A DNA stretch of 64,000 nt from Rhynchopus sp. YZ270_cl-10. Taxonomy: Eukaryota > Euglenozoa > Diplonemea > Diplonemida > Diplonemidae. Shown piece by piece: positions 32,046 through 44,877 of the stretch. The stretch's first letter is position 1. Each line of letters begins with the position of its first letter. A program made the translations under genes and the position numbers. The DNA is taken from positions 124,001 through 188,000 of the forward strand of contig OZ037841.1 of assembly GCA_964035575.1 (NCBI GenBank). The letters run 5' to 3'. Under the pieces are notes generated by a model. It was not told where the DNA came from and did no database searches. It saw only the letters and a list, made by a program, of their open reading frames with translations.

Positions 32046-32676
32046 TCCTCCTTACTTAAAAGAAGGGAAGGGAGAATAAAAAACACACGTGCCCATTGTT
32101 TCGTTGTCTGCAGGATGTCTTGTTTTAGTGCCTCACCTGGAAAAAGAAAAATGGATTCCACTCAGTAAAAATAGCACACCTGTTGAACACACGTCAGGCC
32201 AGGAACAGAAGAAAAGCAAACGCTTCCACGAATGGAAGCAAAAGAAAAGTGTGGTGAAAAAACCCTTTTGGCCAAGGTGGTCTTGACTCTCTGTCTACAC
32301 ACTTTGGGGATGCATGAAAAAATGAAACTAGATGATAGATAACAAGGAGTGTGCGAGAGTGGCCCTTCTCCAAGCTAAACAAAAAGCAAACACCCTCCAC
32401 CCATCTGATCCCGCCCACAAACACAAACAATCACGACAGAAAACAAAACAGGCAGAGGATGACCAGGGTAGGTTTTACTTGGACAGCGAACCTCTGCCTT
32501 GATTCCTCTCACGCTCAGCAGGCGAGTTGCCTCAACTCTCCAGACCTGTGCTGCAACACAGGCCTGCACCTTTAGCCGCTTTTCGCTTCATGCCCCTCAT
32601 CTGGCGCACTACTAACGGGGGACGCCCCATGTAGGCACATCGGTAGGATTTCGTCTTAACATAGTTTTTTGTGTAA
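32046..32676. other. AT-rich stretch after the YR gene, nothing firm
   Basis: No clear gene. A pyrimidine tract with CTGCAG near 32110 could be a splice acceptor, but the following frame is short. It may hold the rest of the decayed YR element. Confidence 0.4.
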
Positions 32677-33603
32677 AAAAAAATGAACCCCGTAAAAAAA
32701 AATGAACCCCGTAAAAAAAAATGAACCCCGTAAAAAAAAATGAACCCCGTAAAAAAAAATGAACCCCGTAAAAAAAAATGAACCCCGTAAAAAAAAATGA
32801 ACCCCGTAAAAAAAAATGAACCCCTTAAAAAAAAATGAACCCCTTAAAAAAAAATGAACCCCTTAAAAAAAAATGAACCCCTTTAAAAAAAAATGAACCC
32901 CTTTAAAAAAAAATGAACCCCTTTAAAAAAAAATGAACCCCTTTAAAAAAAAATGAACCCCTTTTAAAAAAAAATGAACCCCTTTTAAAAAAAAATGAAC
33001 CCCTTTTAAAAAAAAATGAACCCCTTTTAAAAAAAAATGAACCCCTTTTAAAAAAAAATGAACCCCTTTTTAAAAAAAAATGAACCCCTTTTTTAAAAAA
33101 AAATGAACCCCTTTTTAAAAAAAAATGAACCCCTTTTTTAAAAAAAAATGAACCCCTTTTTTAAAAAAAAATGAACCCCTTTTAAAAAAAAATGAACCCC
33201 TTTTTAAAAAAAAATGAACCCCTTTTTAAAAAAAAATGAACCCCTTTTTAAAAAAAAAATGAACCCCTTTTAAAAAAAAATGAACCCCTTTTTAAAAAAA
33301 AATGAACCCCTTTTTAAAAAAAAATGAACCCCTTTTTAAAAAAAAATGAACCCCTTTTTAAAAAAAAATGAACCCCTTTTTTTTAAAAAAAAATGAACCC
33401 CTTTTAAAAAAAAATGAACCCCTTTTAAAAAAAAATGAACCCCTTTTTAAAAAAAAATGAACCCCTTTTTAAAAAAAAATGAACCCCTTTTAAAAAAAAA
33501 TGAACCCCTTTTTTAAAAAAAAATGAACCCCTTTTTTAAAAAAAAATGAACCCCTTTTTTTAAAAAAAAATGAACCCCTTTTTTTTAAAAAAAAATGAAC
33601 CCC
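32677..33603. repeat. A-run/TGAACCCC array with growing T spacer
   Basis: About 45 units of an A-run, TGAACCCC and a variable spacer. Early units have GT before the A-run, then TT, TTT, TTTT, and later up to eight T, with local reversions. The array abuts the 5' end of A4. Its unit resembles the A-run/TGGTCCCC 5' monomer of family A, but in the opposite orientation relative to A4. Confidence 0.9.
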
Positions 33604-33986
33604 TAAAGCTTTACAGGGGACCATTTTTTACAGGGGACCCTTTTTTACACATTACAACACACTTGTCCTTTCTTTTTACCCTCCCTCCCTCCCCCTTTCC
33701 TTTGTTTTATTGTACGCCTTGTACGCCTCCACGGGGCGGTCCCTGGGCAACGGTTGAGGAGTGCAGGCCGGCGAAGCGCAAGGCGTAGTGTGTCTTGTCC
33801 TTCTTTGTTTTCGTTTTTTGGTTTTTGCTTTTTTAAAAATGAGGAGGAAGGCCCTTTTGGGGGCGTTGTGGGTGGTGCTGCATGTCTGCATCAGCAGCAG
33901 CAGCAGGTGCTACACCGCAGCAGCAGCAGCAACAGCAGCAACAGCAGCAACAGCAGCAACAGCAGCAACAGCAAGAGCAGCAGCAA

Positions 33987-34017
<31 letters not shown>

Positions 34018-34132
34018 AACAGCAACAGCAGCAACAGCAGCAACATCAGCAGCAGCAGCAACAACAGCAGCAACAGCAGCAGCAACAGGTGCTACACCAA
34101 CAGCAGCAGCAACAACATATGCCACACCAGCT

Positions 34133-34165
<33 letters not shown>

Positions 34166-37100
34166 ACAGCAGCAACAGCAGCAACAGCAGCAACAGCAGC
34201 AACAGCAGCAACAGCAGCAACAGCAGCAACAGCAGCAACAGCAGCAACAGCAGCAACAGCAGCAACAACATAAGCTGCATCAACAGCAGTAGCAGGAGCA
34301 CCAACAGCAGGAGCGGCAGCTTCCTATGCTACAACAGCTTCCTCATCAGTGGCAGGAGCCCCATTCCCCCCCTTTTTTACCCCAAAAAGAGGCCTCTTGA
34401 GCCCAACAACCCAAGCAGCTGCAGCTTTGATAGCAGCAACAAAAACGTGTGTGGAGGCAACAAAGTAAAGAACTGTTGTCATAACAACCCACACCCCCCT
34501 TCCCCCCATGATATCCCCAAAAAGAGGCAATGTATGCCCAACCACATCAGTGGCTGCAACTGTGATAGCAGCAAAAACGAAATCTTCGGAGTCCTGGGTG
34601 GGGTCCCAGTATCACCCCTGGTGTGCAGCAGCAGCAGTTCCAAAGGCCTTTACAGCAGCAGTTCCAACAGCAGGCTCTACAGCTTTTTCACCAGCAGTTC
34701 CAAAGGCTTCTGCAGCAGTGGTTCCAACAGCAGGTCCAACAGCAGGCACAACAGCAGTTTAAACAGCAGTTCCAACGGCTTCTGCAGCAGCAAGAGCGTT
34801 TCCAAAAGCAGTTCCAGCAGCAGTTCCAGCAGCAGTTCCAACAGCAGGCACAACAGCAGTTTCAACTGCAGTTCCAAAGACTTCTGCAGCAGCAGCTCCA
34901 ACAGCAGGTCCAACAGCAGTTTCAATAGCAGTTCCAATGGCTTCTGCGGCAGCAGCTCCAACGGCGGGTCCAGCAGCGTCTCCAACAGCAGTTCCAGCAG
35001 AAGTTCCAACAGCGTTTCCAAAAGCAGTTCCAGCAGCAGTTCCAGCAGCAGTTCCAACAGCAGGCACAACAGCAGTTTCAACAGCAGTTCCAAGGACTTC
35101 TGCGGCAGCAGCTCCAACGGCGGGTCCAGCAGCGTCTCCAACAGCAGTTCCAGCAGCAGTTCCAACAGCAGGCACAACAGCAGTTTAAACAGCAGTTCCA
35201 ATGGCTTCTGCAGCAGCAGTTCCAACAGCGTTTCCAAAAGCAACAGGCACAACAGCAGTTTCATCAGCAGTTCCAAGGACTTCTGCGGCAGCAGCTCTAA
35301 CGGCAGGTCCAACAGCAGTTCCAACAGCAGGCTTAACAGCAGGCTTAACAGCAGTTCCAAAGACTTCTGCAGCAGCGGTTCCAACAGCAGGTCCAACAGC
35401 GTCTCCAAAAGCAGTTCCAGCAACAGTTCCAACAGCAGGCACAACAGCAGTTTCAACTGCAGTTCCATAGACTTCTGCAGCAGCAGTTCCAACAGCAGGT
35501 CCAACAGCAGCACCAACATCAACAGCAGACGCAGCAACAACAACTTAGGGGGTGGTGAGCGAGGTATGCTGGTGTTCGGGGTCAGCCTTGAGGGGCGAGA
35601 AGGACAGAGTGGCTGTGTGATGATGCGGGTGTGGCAAAAGGGGTGTGTACAGATAGAGTTTTGGTTCGACTGGTGGTGCAACCTCTGGGAGGTCTTCACC
35701 TCCTTGCGTCAACCTGACCCCTGATGGGTAGTCGAGGCACCTGAGTGGGGAGTGTTTGTGTCGTTCGCGGTCCTGGATCTGTGGAAGGACAGACGCGCCC
35801 CTACCCTCAGTCATCTCATTTTGTGGCTAGTGGGCAGGAGGACCAGGAGGACGCGACGAGGACACCGGTCCTTGAACTGGACCAAGTCACAGGCGGGCAG
35901 GCTCCGTCGGCGCAAGGCGCCCTGCAATCGTCCGCCCTCTCCGGAAGCGCACCCAGTTTTCCGCAGGATCAGGGTCGCCGATGCGTTGAGAGGTGCTTTG
36001 CAGTGTGTGGCCATCTGGGTTCTGGTTTTTGTGGGGTCTGAGCTTGGGAGGTCAGCGCCACATGTTTTGGGTTGCGCGCTTTTTCGGGACGCGGAGGTGC
36101 TGGGGGTGGGTGTGCTGCGGGGACTGTGCCGCGTTCGGAGAGGATGGCGGTGGCTGGAAGGGGCGAGCGAGCGAGTGCGCCGATGGACCGGAGGGATCCG
36201 AGTGGCTGCCAGCTTGGTGAGGGCCAGTGTGATGGGGGTGGGTCAGTTGTCGGTGCGTGCAGCCGAGTGGGTGTGGGTTGCATGGTCCGCAGGTGGTTGT
36301 TTGGCGGGTTTTGTGGCACTGGTCGGCGTCGCGCGCCCACTTGGCTGGGTTCTTCTCTTGGAGGTGCGCCGTGTGGCAGCACGCAGGTGGACTCGTAGGA
36401 TCGGGATGGCATTTGGCATGCTGGTGGTGTCCCTACTGGTCTTGCTGTCGCTGTTGTGGCGAGCGGTGACGCCCTGGGACCTGCGCCCTGCCCCTGCTGA
36501 TCCGGAGCACCCGATCAGCTTGTCCCCGTTTGCGTTGACTGGTGGGTGCGCAAACGTGAACGCTCCTGCGTATACAGAGCAAGCGGTGTCTGTGGACGCG
36601 ACTCTGGCGAAGTTTGGAGCTAAACGCATCCCCAACGTGTCCACAAATGATTGTGGTTATGTGGCACTACACCTCTGGGACCACGACACGCAGCCGGACG
36701 TGAGGGCAATGCGCAAGCAGCTGTATGACACAGCAGTGGAGGTGTCGAACCGCCTGGTGCAGGTGCTGGGGTCGCAGGAGGCCATGACGGAGTTTGCCAA
36801 TGGTGTGACCGGCGAGGCCCACCGCAACCACTTGGGGCTTCAGCTCACCGCGACAGCATCCCGCATCAACATCGTGGTGGTGCAGGCGTCGGAAGAGAAC
36901 CCCCTCGTGCGCATCACCCCTGGTAGCAAAAGAGTCGCCAAGTCGTACGCGGAGAGCTTCCAAGCGAAACTTCCCACGGTCGTCATCGCTCTCTGTGACT
37001 CTCACTTTGAGGCAGTGGAGCTTGTCCCGGTGGTGGGGAAGACCAAGGAGGGGATGGCAGAGAAGATGAGGAAGGAGGCTCGGCAGGCAGTGCTGGACAC

Positions 37101-40100
37101 AGCGCATTTGGATGGCATCATCCCCACCAACACCACCACCACCGCCCCCCTGGCTACCAAGCTGGGGCACATCAATGCGGATCGGGTGTTCTGCCCCTTT
37201 GATGGATGCAGAGCGGGAATTTTGTCTTCGAGTGATGCGGTCGGGGGCCTGTCTCGTAAGGGCTTGCTGCAGCATATGCGTCGCCACCAGGCGGATGGAG
37301 CGTACATCCCCGACGAGCTGTTGGGCCACTTGGGCATGTCGCGCTGTGCGAACGATCAGTGCGACATGCTATTGCCGCAGAGCAAGGAGGTCTGCAACAC
37401 CTGTACGGTGCACTTTGGCGAAGAAGGCTTCACCGCTCCGTCTCCCTCCAGTCGAGGAATGCTGACAGATCAGGATGACCTCCCCTCCTTTGAAGTCATG
37501 GGGACCACCAGGATCCAGCTGAAGGGCGGGTGCCCAGACAAACACCTACAGCTGTACAGCGAGCTCTTCCTGAGGGTCCTCATGGACATCCTGGAGTACC
37601 AGGACGAGGTGGCCTGGAAGCGCCTTGCACTGTTCTTCACAGTGTTGCACCGGACACGGACAGAACGAGGGGGCAAGGACCAGGAGCGACGTTTGACGAG
37701 CACCTGGGGGAAGGACTTGGAGGCTTGGAAGGCTGGCCAGTATGTCGCCCTGTGGGAGCAAACGGTAGAGGAGCGGAAGCCAAGGCCCTCTGGGTGGTCG
37801 GATGAAGACACTGACGAAGGGAGACGGAAGCGCACCATCGCCAAAGCGAGAGCAGGACTCCCGAGCCAGGCCATGTCTTGCGCTACCAGCGACGGCCTCG
37901 CCCCACAGACACCGGCGACGCTGGAAAAGCTTCAGACGAAGCACCCAGCCGCTGCCGACTCCAGGGCCCTGGAGCAGGCGGATTGGCCCCAGCCTCAGGA
38001 GGTCCCACCGGTGACAGTGGTGGAGGTGATGAAGGCCCTGCGGAGCATGCCGAAGTCATCGGCGGCGGGTCCCTCGAACGTGACGGGCGCGCACCTTCGT
38101 ACACTTTGCCTACAGAGGCGGGCTAAGGGCACTTTGGCAGCGCTGGCCGCAGTGTTGACGTCTTTGGCACGAGGAAATGCTCCAGTGGAGGTGGCTGAGT
38201 TCTTCGCCGGCGCTAACTTGGTGGCTCTCCGGAAGCCTGCAAAGGGGCCGGGCCTGGAGGAGGACGTGCGACCGATTGCGGTTGGGGACACTCTCCGCAG
38301 ACTGGTGGGAAAGATTCTGTCGGCGCGAGTGCGGGTGCCTGCTAGGACGCTTCTTCTTCGAGGGAACCAGGTGGGGGTGGCAACGGCAAGGGGGGCGGCA
38401 GTGGCGACTGATGTTATCTCGCAGTACGCCGTGCGCAACCGCGGAAAAGGTAAAGTCATTTTGAAAATTGACTACCGTAACGCGTTCAACTGCGTAGACC
38501 GCCTGTCGATGCTAAGAGCGGTCGACGCGAACCTCCCCGAGCTGGCCCCATGGGTGCGATGGTGTTACCTGGAGCCCTCCAGCCTGTTTTATGGTGGAGA
38601 TACCATAAGGTCACAGCGCGGAGCTCAACAAGGAGATCCCTTGGGCCCGCTTCTCTTCTCCCTGACCATCCACCAGATGGCGCTAGAGCTGAAGGGGCAC
38701 CCAGGCCTGGATGGGACTTTGTGGTACCTCGATGACGGCTCTCTGCGGGGGTCCCCTAAGGCGGTTTTTGAGGCGTACCAGGTTCTGCGCACTCGTAGCT
38801 CCGAACTGGGGTTGGAGGTGAACGCGAACAAGTGTGAGCTCATCTCCACTGGTGGCGTCTCCACGGAGGAGCTCAAGGCGGTGGGGTTCACGTTGACCGA
38901 GGGTGGACAGGACGCCATGGGTGAAGGCGGGTTCCGGCTGTTGGATGTGGATGGGTTCGATTTCTTGGGCATCCCCATTGGGTCTGCGGCTTTCTGCGAG
39001 GAGTACATGGCCCGGAAGGTGGACGATTCCCGCCGCAACCTGGAAGCCCTTGTGGACCTCGGGGACTCCCAGGCAGCCTTCTACGTACTGAGATACTGCG
39101 AAGGCTACTGCCGCATGGTGTTCTACATGCGGGGGATCCCACAGTGCGCGGAGTACCTGACGGCTTTTGACGACCTGATCGACAGGTGCCCGGGGCTGCG
39201 CTTCTGCATGACCCGGATGGGGCGCTGCCGGAGTTGGCAAGGGCGCAGGCGGCGCTTCCTGTGGCGCTTGGGGGGCTGGGTATCCGTCGCACAGTGGACC
39301 ATCGGACGGCTGCGTCCCTCGCCTCTCAGTCAGGGAACCTGCAACTGTCGCAGGCCTTGGACCCTGCCTTCACCTGGGATGAGGAGAGATGGAACAGCGC
39401 AGCTGAGGAGTACAACTCCAGGGTACCGGTGGCGTTTCACGTGGACAGGGCCCAGCCGAAGAAGATCCTGGAGCAGCAGAGTCTGTCGTCTGCGGTGATT
39501 GACGCCCAGGCAGACAAGTTGATGCAACAGCTCTGCATGCGAGACCGAGCACGGATGAAGTCCCTTCTCCTGCCGCTTTCTGGGACGTACCTCACGGCGA
39601 CACCCTCAGCAAGGAACCAGATGTCTTCAGCGGATTTTGCGGTTGTGACCCGTTTCCGACTAGGGGTGGCCATCCATGCGGAGGGAACGACTTGCTCGGC
39701 ATGTCAGGGGGGGCAGAAAAGGGTTGTCATGGACTCCTTTGGCGACCACACCTTTGGCTGCCCCTACTCCAAACACCGCGTCGCCCGCCACAACGCCTTG
39801 CGGGATTCGGTGTACAGAGCGGCTCAAGGGGCGGGCTTGGACCCTGCTTTGGAGGAGACCGTGCGAGTGGATTTGGATTCGAAGAAGCGGCCAGGCGATG
39901 TCTACCTCCCAGTAGGAGTGGCGGAAAATGGACCTCGTTGTTTGGACATCACCCACGTGTGCCCCACTTTGCCTTCCTACAGAACAGGGGCCTCGAAGTT
40001 TGTGGGCTGGTCGGCGAAGAACGCGGGCCAGGTCAAAAGGGAGAAGCACGAACGGGATTTGAACAAGATCAACACCAAGTTCTCCCCTATTGCGTTTGAA

Positions 40101-43100
40101 GCCTTCGGGGGTGCAGGCGACGAGGCGAACCTCTTGATTGCGCAGCTTGGAGGCCTGACGACAGGACAGACGTCGCACCTGACAGGGTCGGCAGAGTTGC
40201 GCATCCGGGAGAGCATTGCGGTGGCGTACCAGAAAAAGGTCGCATCTTCCTTTCTGGAGCGGGGTGCTATGTGTGTAGGGATCGACACCTTGAAGATGAA
40301 GCCGTGTGAGGATGCTGGTGTGGCACCGTCTGCAGAGGACATGGACCGGTTTGGACGCCGCAGTGCAGGGGCCGTGGAACCTCTCTGTGACGATGCGAAC
40401 CCTGACGACGATGTGAGTCGTCCTGCAGACCGGTCGGAGGAGCAGCAGGGGAAGCGCAAGAGGGACGTGAAGCCGGATCACGTGGAGCCACCGAGGAAGC
40501 GGACCGGGAGGTTCGATTCGGCCACCGTGATTCCGGAAGGGCCTGGTCTCGATGTGGTGCGTGAGTGGGAGTTTTTGCGTGAGTGCCCGGCAGCGCAGAG
40601 GCCTCGGGCGACGGAACAGGCGGCCAAGCTGGGAGCCTCGAAGGTGAGTTGGTCGTTTGTGGCGGGGGACTGTGCTTTTGAGGCTTTGCTCTTCGCCACC
40701 GGGCGCACGGATTTGTCGGTGGAGGGTCTGCGCCAGGCGGCAGTGAAGAAGGTCCAGGGCCGCGCTGATCTGTCGAGTGCGGCTGTCCCTAATTTTGGGG
40801 TCTGGCAGCGGCTGATGACGAGTGGGGACAGAGGAGACCAGCGAACGTGGGCGGATGCCATTGCAGTGGCGGGGGCAGGGGAGGCTCTTGAGGTATCTGT
40901 GGTCATCCTCAACGAGTTCGCCCGCCCTTCTCTGATGGTGCCAAGAAAACGGCCTAAGGCAGTGGTCCTTCTCCTCCACTCGGGTGATCAGGATGCGGCA
41001 GATGGATCCGGCAGTATCCCGGGACACTACGAACCCCTCACCGTGGACCCGGCTCTGCAGCAGCACATCCTGTCTTTTGAGGCCACAGGTGGTAAGGGGG
41101 AGTGCCAGTCAGAGCGCCCCATGGCTTTTGTGGGAGCGAGGGAGGCGGAGGCGTCGAACACTTTCCTGCAGTGCGAACAATGCAGCAAGCTCTTCGACGG
41201 GTCGGACGCACACTTCTGCTGTCACACGTGTGGTGGCCTGGCATGTCTGCACTGCGCTCAGGGGTCCAAGCACTGCCCTCTGTCGCAAATTGGCAGGGCG
41301 GAATACTTCAGTGCCCTGTCTTTTTTGCACTCGAATGTTCCGGCTCAGGCTGCCTCTGCGGAGGGGAGCGGAGACCCACCACCTAAACGGGCTCCTTCTC
41401 CAGCAGTGCCAGCTCCCGAGGGCGAGGACGTCGAGGAGGTAGACACGCCAATGGCGGGCGAAGAGGGGAGCCTGGCGCAGCAGGCAGAACAGAAGCAGCA
41501 GAAGCACGAGAAGCAACGGAAACAGCAGAAGCAGCAACAACAAAAGGAGGACCAGGAGAAGAAGGAAGCGTTGCAGCGTGCGTCGGACGCGTGGCAGCAA
41601 GCCCTGGAGGTACGGCGGGAGCATCGTCGGTCGTGGGGACCGGATTTGGCCGCGCTTCGGGGCACTTTTGGCGACCGCCAGCAGGAGTTGAGTCGTTTCC
41701 TGGAGGAACAGAATGTGCGTCTGGACCAGGCGAAGGCGGCGGACAGGCATCGTGTGGAGGAGCTGACCGCCAGGCACAAGCGGGAACTCGCAGAGGACGC
41801 GAAGAGGATGCATGCGCAGTACTTGGAAGACTGCGATCGGCACCCCGAAGCAGGAGAGTCGCTCCGGGCGGAGTATGACAGGCAGCGCTGCGAGAGGCAT
41901 TACGCCATCGCAGCTAAGCATGAGTTGGAGCAGAAGGCGACCACTCTGTTGTTGACGGCGGTGAACCTCTCCCGACAGCTGGAGGCAGAACGCATGGTGG
42001 CATACGGGCGGTGCTTTGGGGTGGTGTGCGAAGGGCGGCTATTCCTCCCCTGCCATGCGGTGCGGAGAGCGGTGGGCGACGACCTGAAGGACTCGAACCT
42101 GACTGTGTCGGCGACTGGATGGCTCTCTTTGGTCCTCAAGGTGCTTCTCCGTGCCCGGGCGAGTTCCTGTACTGCTGGGCGACACAGCAGCCGTGGAGTG
42201 GGGACGGGGAGTGGGACGGTGATAGCCCGGAGTCGGTGGTCGCCCGCGAGGCGGTTAGGAAGATAGCAGGGGAGGCCGGATACTGCGACACCTGGGGCAC
42301 GACCAGCGCGGTAAACGTCGTGCGGGAAGGCAGGGTCAGCTGGGGAACCCCTTCTCGGGATCAGCTGGAGGAGGAGGTGGGGAGACAGGCCGAGGCGGCA
42401 GACACCGAGGTGCGAGTGAAGGTGGAGGAGATGGATGATGATGAGCAGGAGCAGGAGCAGGAGGAGGACCTCGACACCGCGATGGAGGGGGCGGATCGCT
42501 CGCTTTCTCTGTCAGTGGAAGGCATCCCTGACCAGAAGAAGCAAGCGAGGGTGAGGGAATTGCTGAGGGCGCAGAGCGAGGCTTGGATGTGGACGGAGGA
42601 GGAGCGGACGGAGAGGGGGGGTCTTTTCCCGTGCCTCACCATGGGGTCGCCGGTGCCTTCTTCTGTGACGAAGTGGATCTCCCTGTTCCACTACCGTCAG
42701 GGAGAGAAACAGGATGGCAGACCCTTGTTGTCACTCCCCCTCTCTACCGCTACTTTCACTCAGTGGTATGAGGTGATGAAGGTGGTGGGTTTGCATGAGT
42801 GGTCGGTTACGGAAAAGTGCAAGGCAAAGTCGACGTTGCATGCCCTGACGGACAACCGGAGCAGTAGGGGGCAGGCCTTTGCAGCGGAGAGGACAAGGAG
42901 GGAGAATGAGGCACGAGCGGCTCGAGAGGGAATAGGCCGACAACCTCAAGCCTCCTCTTCTTCTTCTTCTTCTTCCTCCACCTCTGCAGGCCGTGGCACT
43001 ACAACCTCCATCGCCCAACCTGCAGTCTCCACTTCTTCCTCCTCCTCATCGGCAGGCCGTGGCAATGCAACCTCCTCCGCCCAACCTGCTCCTTCCCCAG

Positions 43101-44298
43101 CTCCCAAAGGACCCCAGCGCCATGCAGCTCAGGGTAGGTCCAACACGTCGAACGTGTTCACCGACTCAGTGGCACAAGCGACGCAGCATGTGCTCTCGCC
43201 CCAGGAGGTGCAGAGAGGGCGCAATGGTCGCGGTGGTGGACAGAAGGGGAGACAGAGCGGAGGAAGGAAGGGGAACAAGGGGAATAAGAATTAGAGTGAG
43301 AGTTAGAGGGTGAGAGTGTGTGTATAGAAGCGTGTAGAGAATGACAGTTTGCCCCATGTTTATTTTTAACCCTTTTTATTTTGTGTTTTTTGTTCTTTTC
43401 ATCCTTTGGGGTTTGCCCCCCCCTTTCCCCCCTTTCCGCCCCCCTTCCTTTTTGTTAATATTTTTGGTTGGCTGCTGGCTAGGACGGGTCTACCCCAGCG
43501 ACGGCCCTTACCCCTTGGACGAGGCTCTGAGGGTAGAGGGCAGTCTCGGAGTAAGACCTGTCTAAGAGCCAGGCCAGTGGCATCAGGAGCCATTGGGCCA
43601 CTTTTATAGATTGTGCAGTAGAGTAGAGTTTGTACAGAACTCTTGTCCTTTGAGTTTCTTTTTTCACTCCTTTAGTTTTTCATTTTTACCTTGTGAAGGT
43701 CAATTTCAATTTTTCTTTTTTAAAAACCACCACAGGTAAGCATGAGACCCGCCATTGTTGTTGTTGATGTTGTTGTGCTTTATTGTTGTTTTCCCCTTTG
43801 GGTGTCAGTCAGTCGGGTCAGGTCACACTTACAGAAGTTCTCAAAAATTTTCACCAAAAAGAAAACTACTAAAAAGATTATGGAACTTCCTTTTTATTTG
43901 TTTGTGTGTTACAGAGGAAACGGCTCACTCAATCCCCTCCTTCTCCTCCCCTCCCCTCCCCAAGACAAAGCAAAATAAAACTACACCGGTAGACAGAGCA
44001 ACCCTCCCGTCCCATCCCCTCCCCTTTTCCTTTGGGAAAAATTGCACTCACATACGACCCTTTTGCTTATTTGCAGGGAAGTGTTGGTTGTAGTTGTCCC
44101 ACATGCTTTCTATTTTAGTGCCACTAACTGTGTTTTCAGGCACTGTCTTGCCAGTACAATAGTAAAGTGCCCTTGTCTGGACATCTAGCTGTTTACATAC
44201 TCGCTTGACTAGTAAGTACCCCCTCTGTCACTGGATGTAGATAAAAAAAGCGAGCCTAGGGCTAAGTTGAACAACACCAAAAAAAAAAAAAAAAAAAT
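33604..44298 (+). mobile_element. LINE family A, copy A4, near full length
   Basis: Plus-strand element from about two 5' monomers (33604-33650) through leader, polyprotein region and 3' UTR to poly(A) at 44278-44298. It is collinear with A1 except for length changes in the CAG-rich tract. The coding region is interrupted. No clear target-site duplication: the left flank is the A-run/TGAACCCC array and the right flank begins TTGATAAAAAAG. Confidence 0.92.
33839..43294 (+). pseudogene. LINE A4 polyprotein, interrupted
   Basis: Same domain order as A1, with RT motifs KIDYRNAFN, GAQQGDP and YLDDG, the CCHC finger, the endonuclease and the second OTU all recognisable. Four interruptions are visible against A1 and A3. 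The leader frame (ATG 33839) differs from the Ser/Asn frame after the CAG tract. TGC is changed to TGA at 35722-35724. There is a 2-base gain near 39190, just after the RT. There is a 1-base loss near 42083, in the domain after the coiled coil. Long open pieces remain: 33754-35724, 35752 to about 39190, 39186-42083 and 42083-43294. The copy therefore decayed recently. Confidence 0.88.
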
Positions 44299-44616
44299 TG
44301 ATAAAAAAGTAATAAAAACAACACTTTCAGCAGTGGAAGGTTGTGTATTATATCTAGCGGACGCTATTCACCCTCAAAACCAGCTCCGGTATTTATAAAC
44401 ACAACTTTTCACACCGACCCTCGGGTCAAAACACTTTTTCTTTTCTTTTCTTTTCTTTTCCGTTCTTTTCTTTTCCGTTCTTTTCTTTTCTTTTCTGTTC
44501 TTTTCTCTTCCCTTTTCACCTTCCCTTTGCCTTTATTTTATTGATTTCCCCTTTCCATGTTTAGTAAAAACTTCTTTATCTTCATGACGTCAAAAAAAAA
44601 AAAAAAAAAAAAAAAA
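44299..44616. other. Spacer with TTTTC microsatellite and A-run
   Basis: Between the A4 tail and the first recognisable B sequence. It contains a degenerate TTTTC/CGTTC pyrimidine repeat at about 44438-44515 and a 25-base A-run at 44591-44616. It may be partly the 5' UTR of B; no gene is seen. Confidence 0.6.
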
Positions 44617-44877
44617 CACCAACCTGCAACCAGGGGCACACACGTTTTGCTACACACTACCCCATCTTGTCCTTTGCTTCTCCCCTTATCCCCTTTCCCC
44701 CACTTGTTTTCCCCCTTGTGTGGGTCCTACCTGTCGCCTCCTAGTGGCGTGTCCTGGGCAGAGAGAAGGCCGTTGAGTAGTTCCTCTCTGGCGAAGTGCA
44801 GGTAGAGACGTGTATTTTGTCTTCCTTGTCCTTTTGTTTTTTACTGTTTTGACTTTTTTGTTTTCTTGGTGGTGAAG

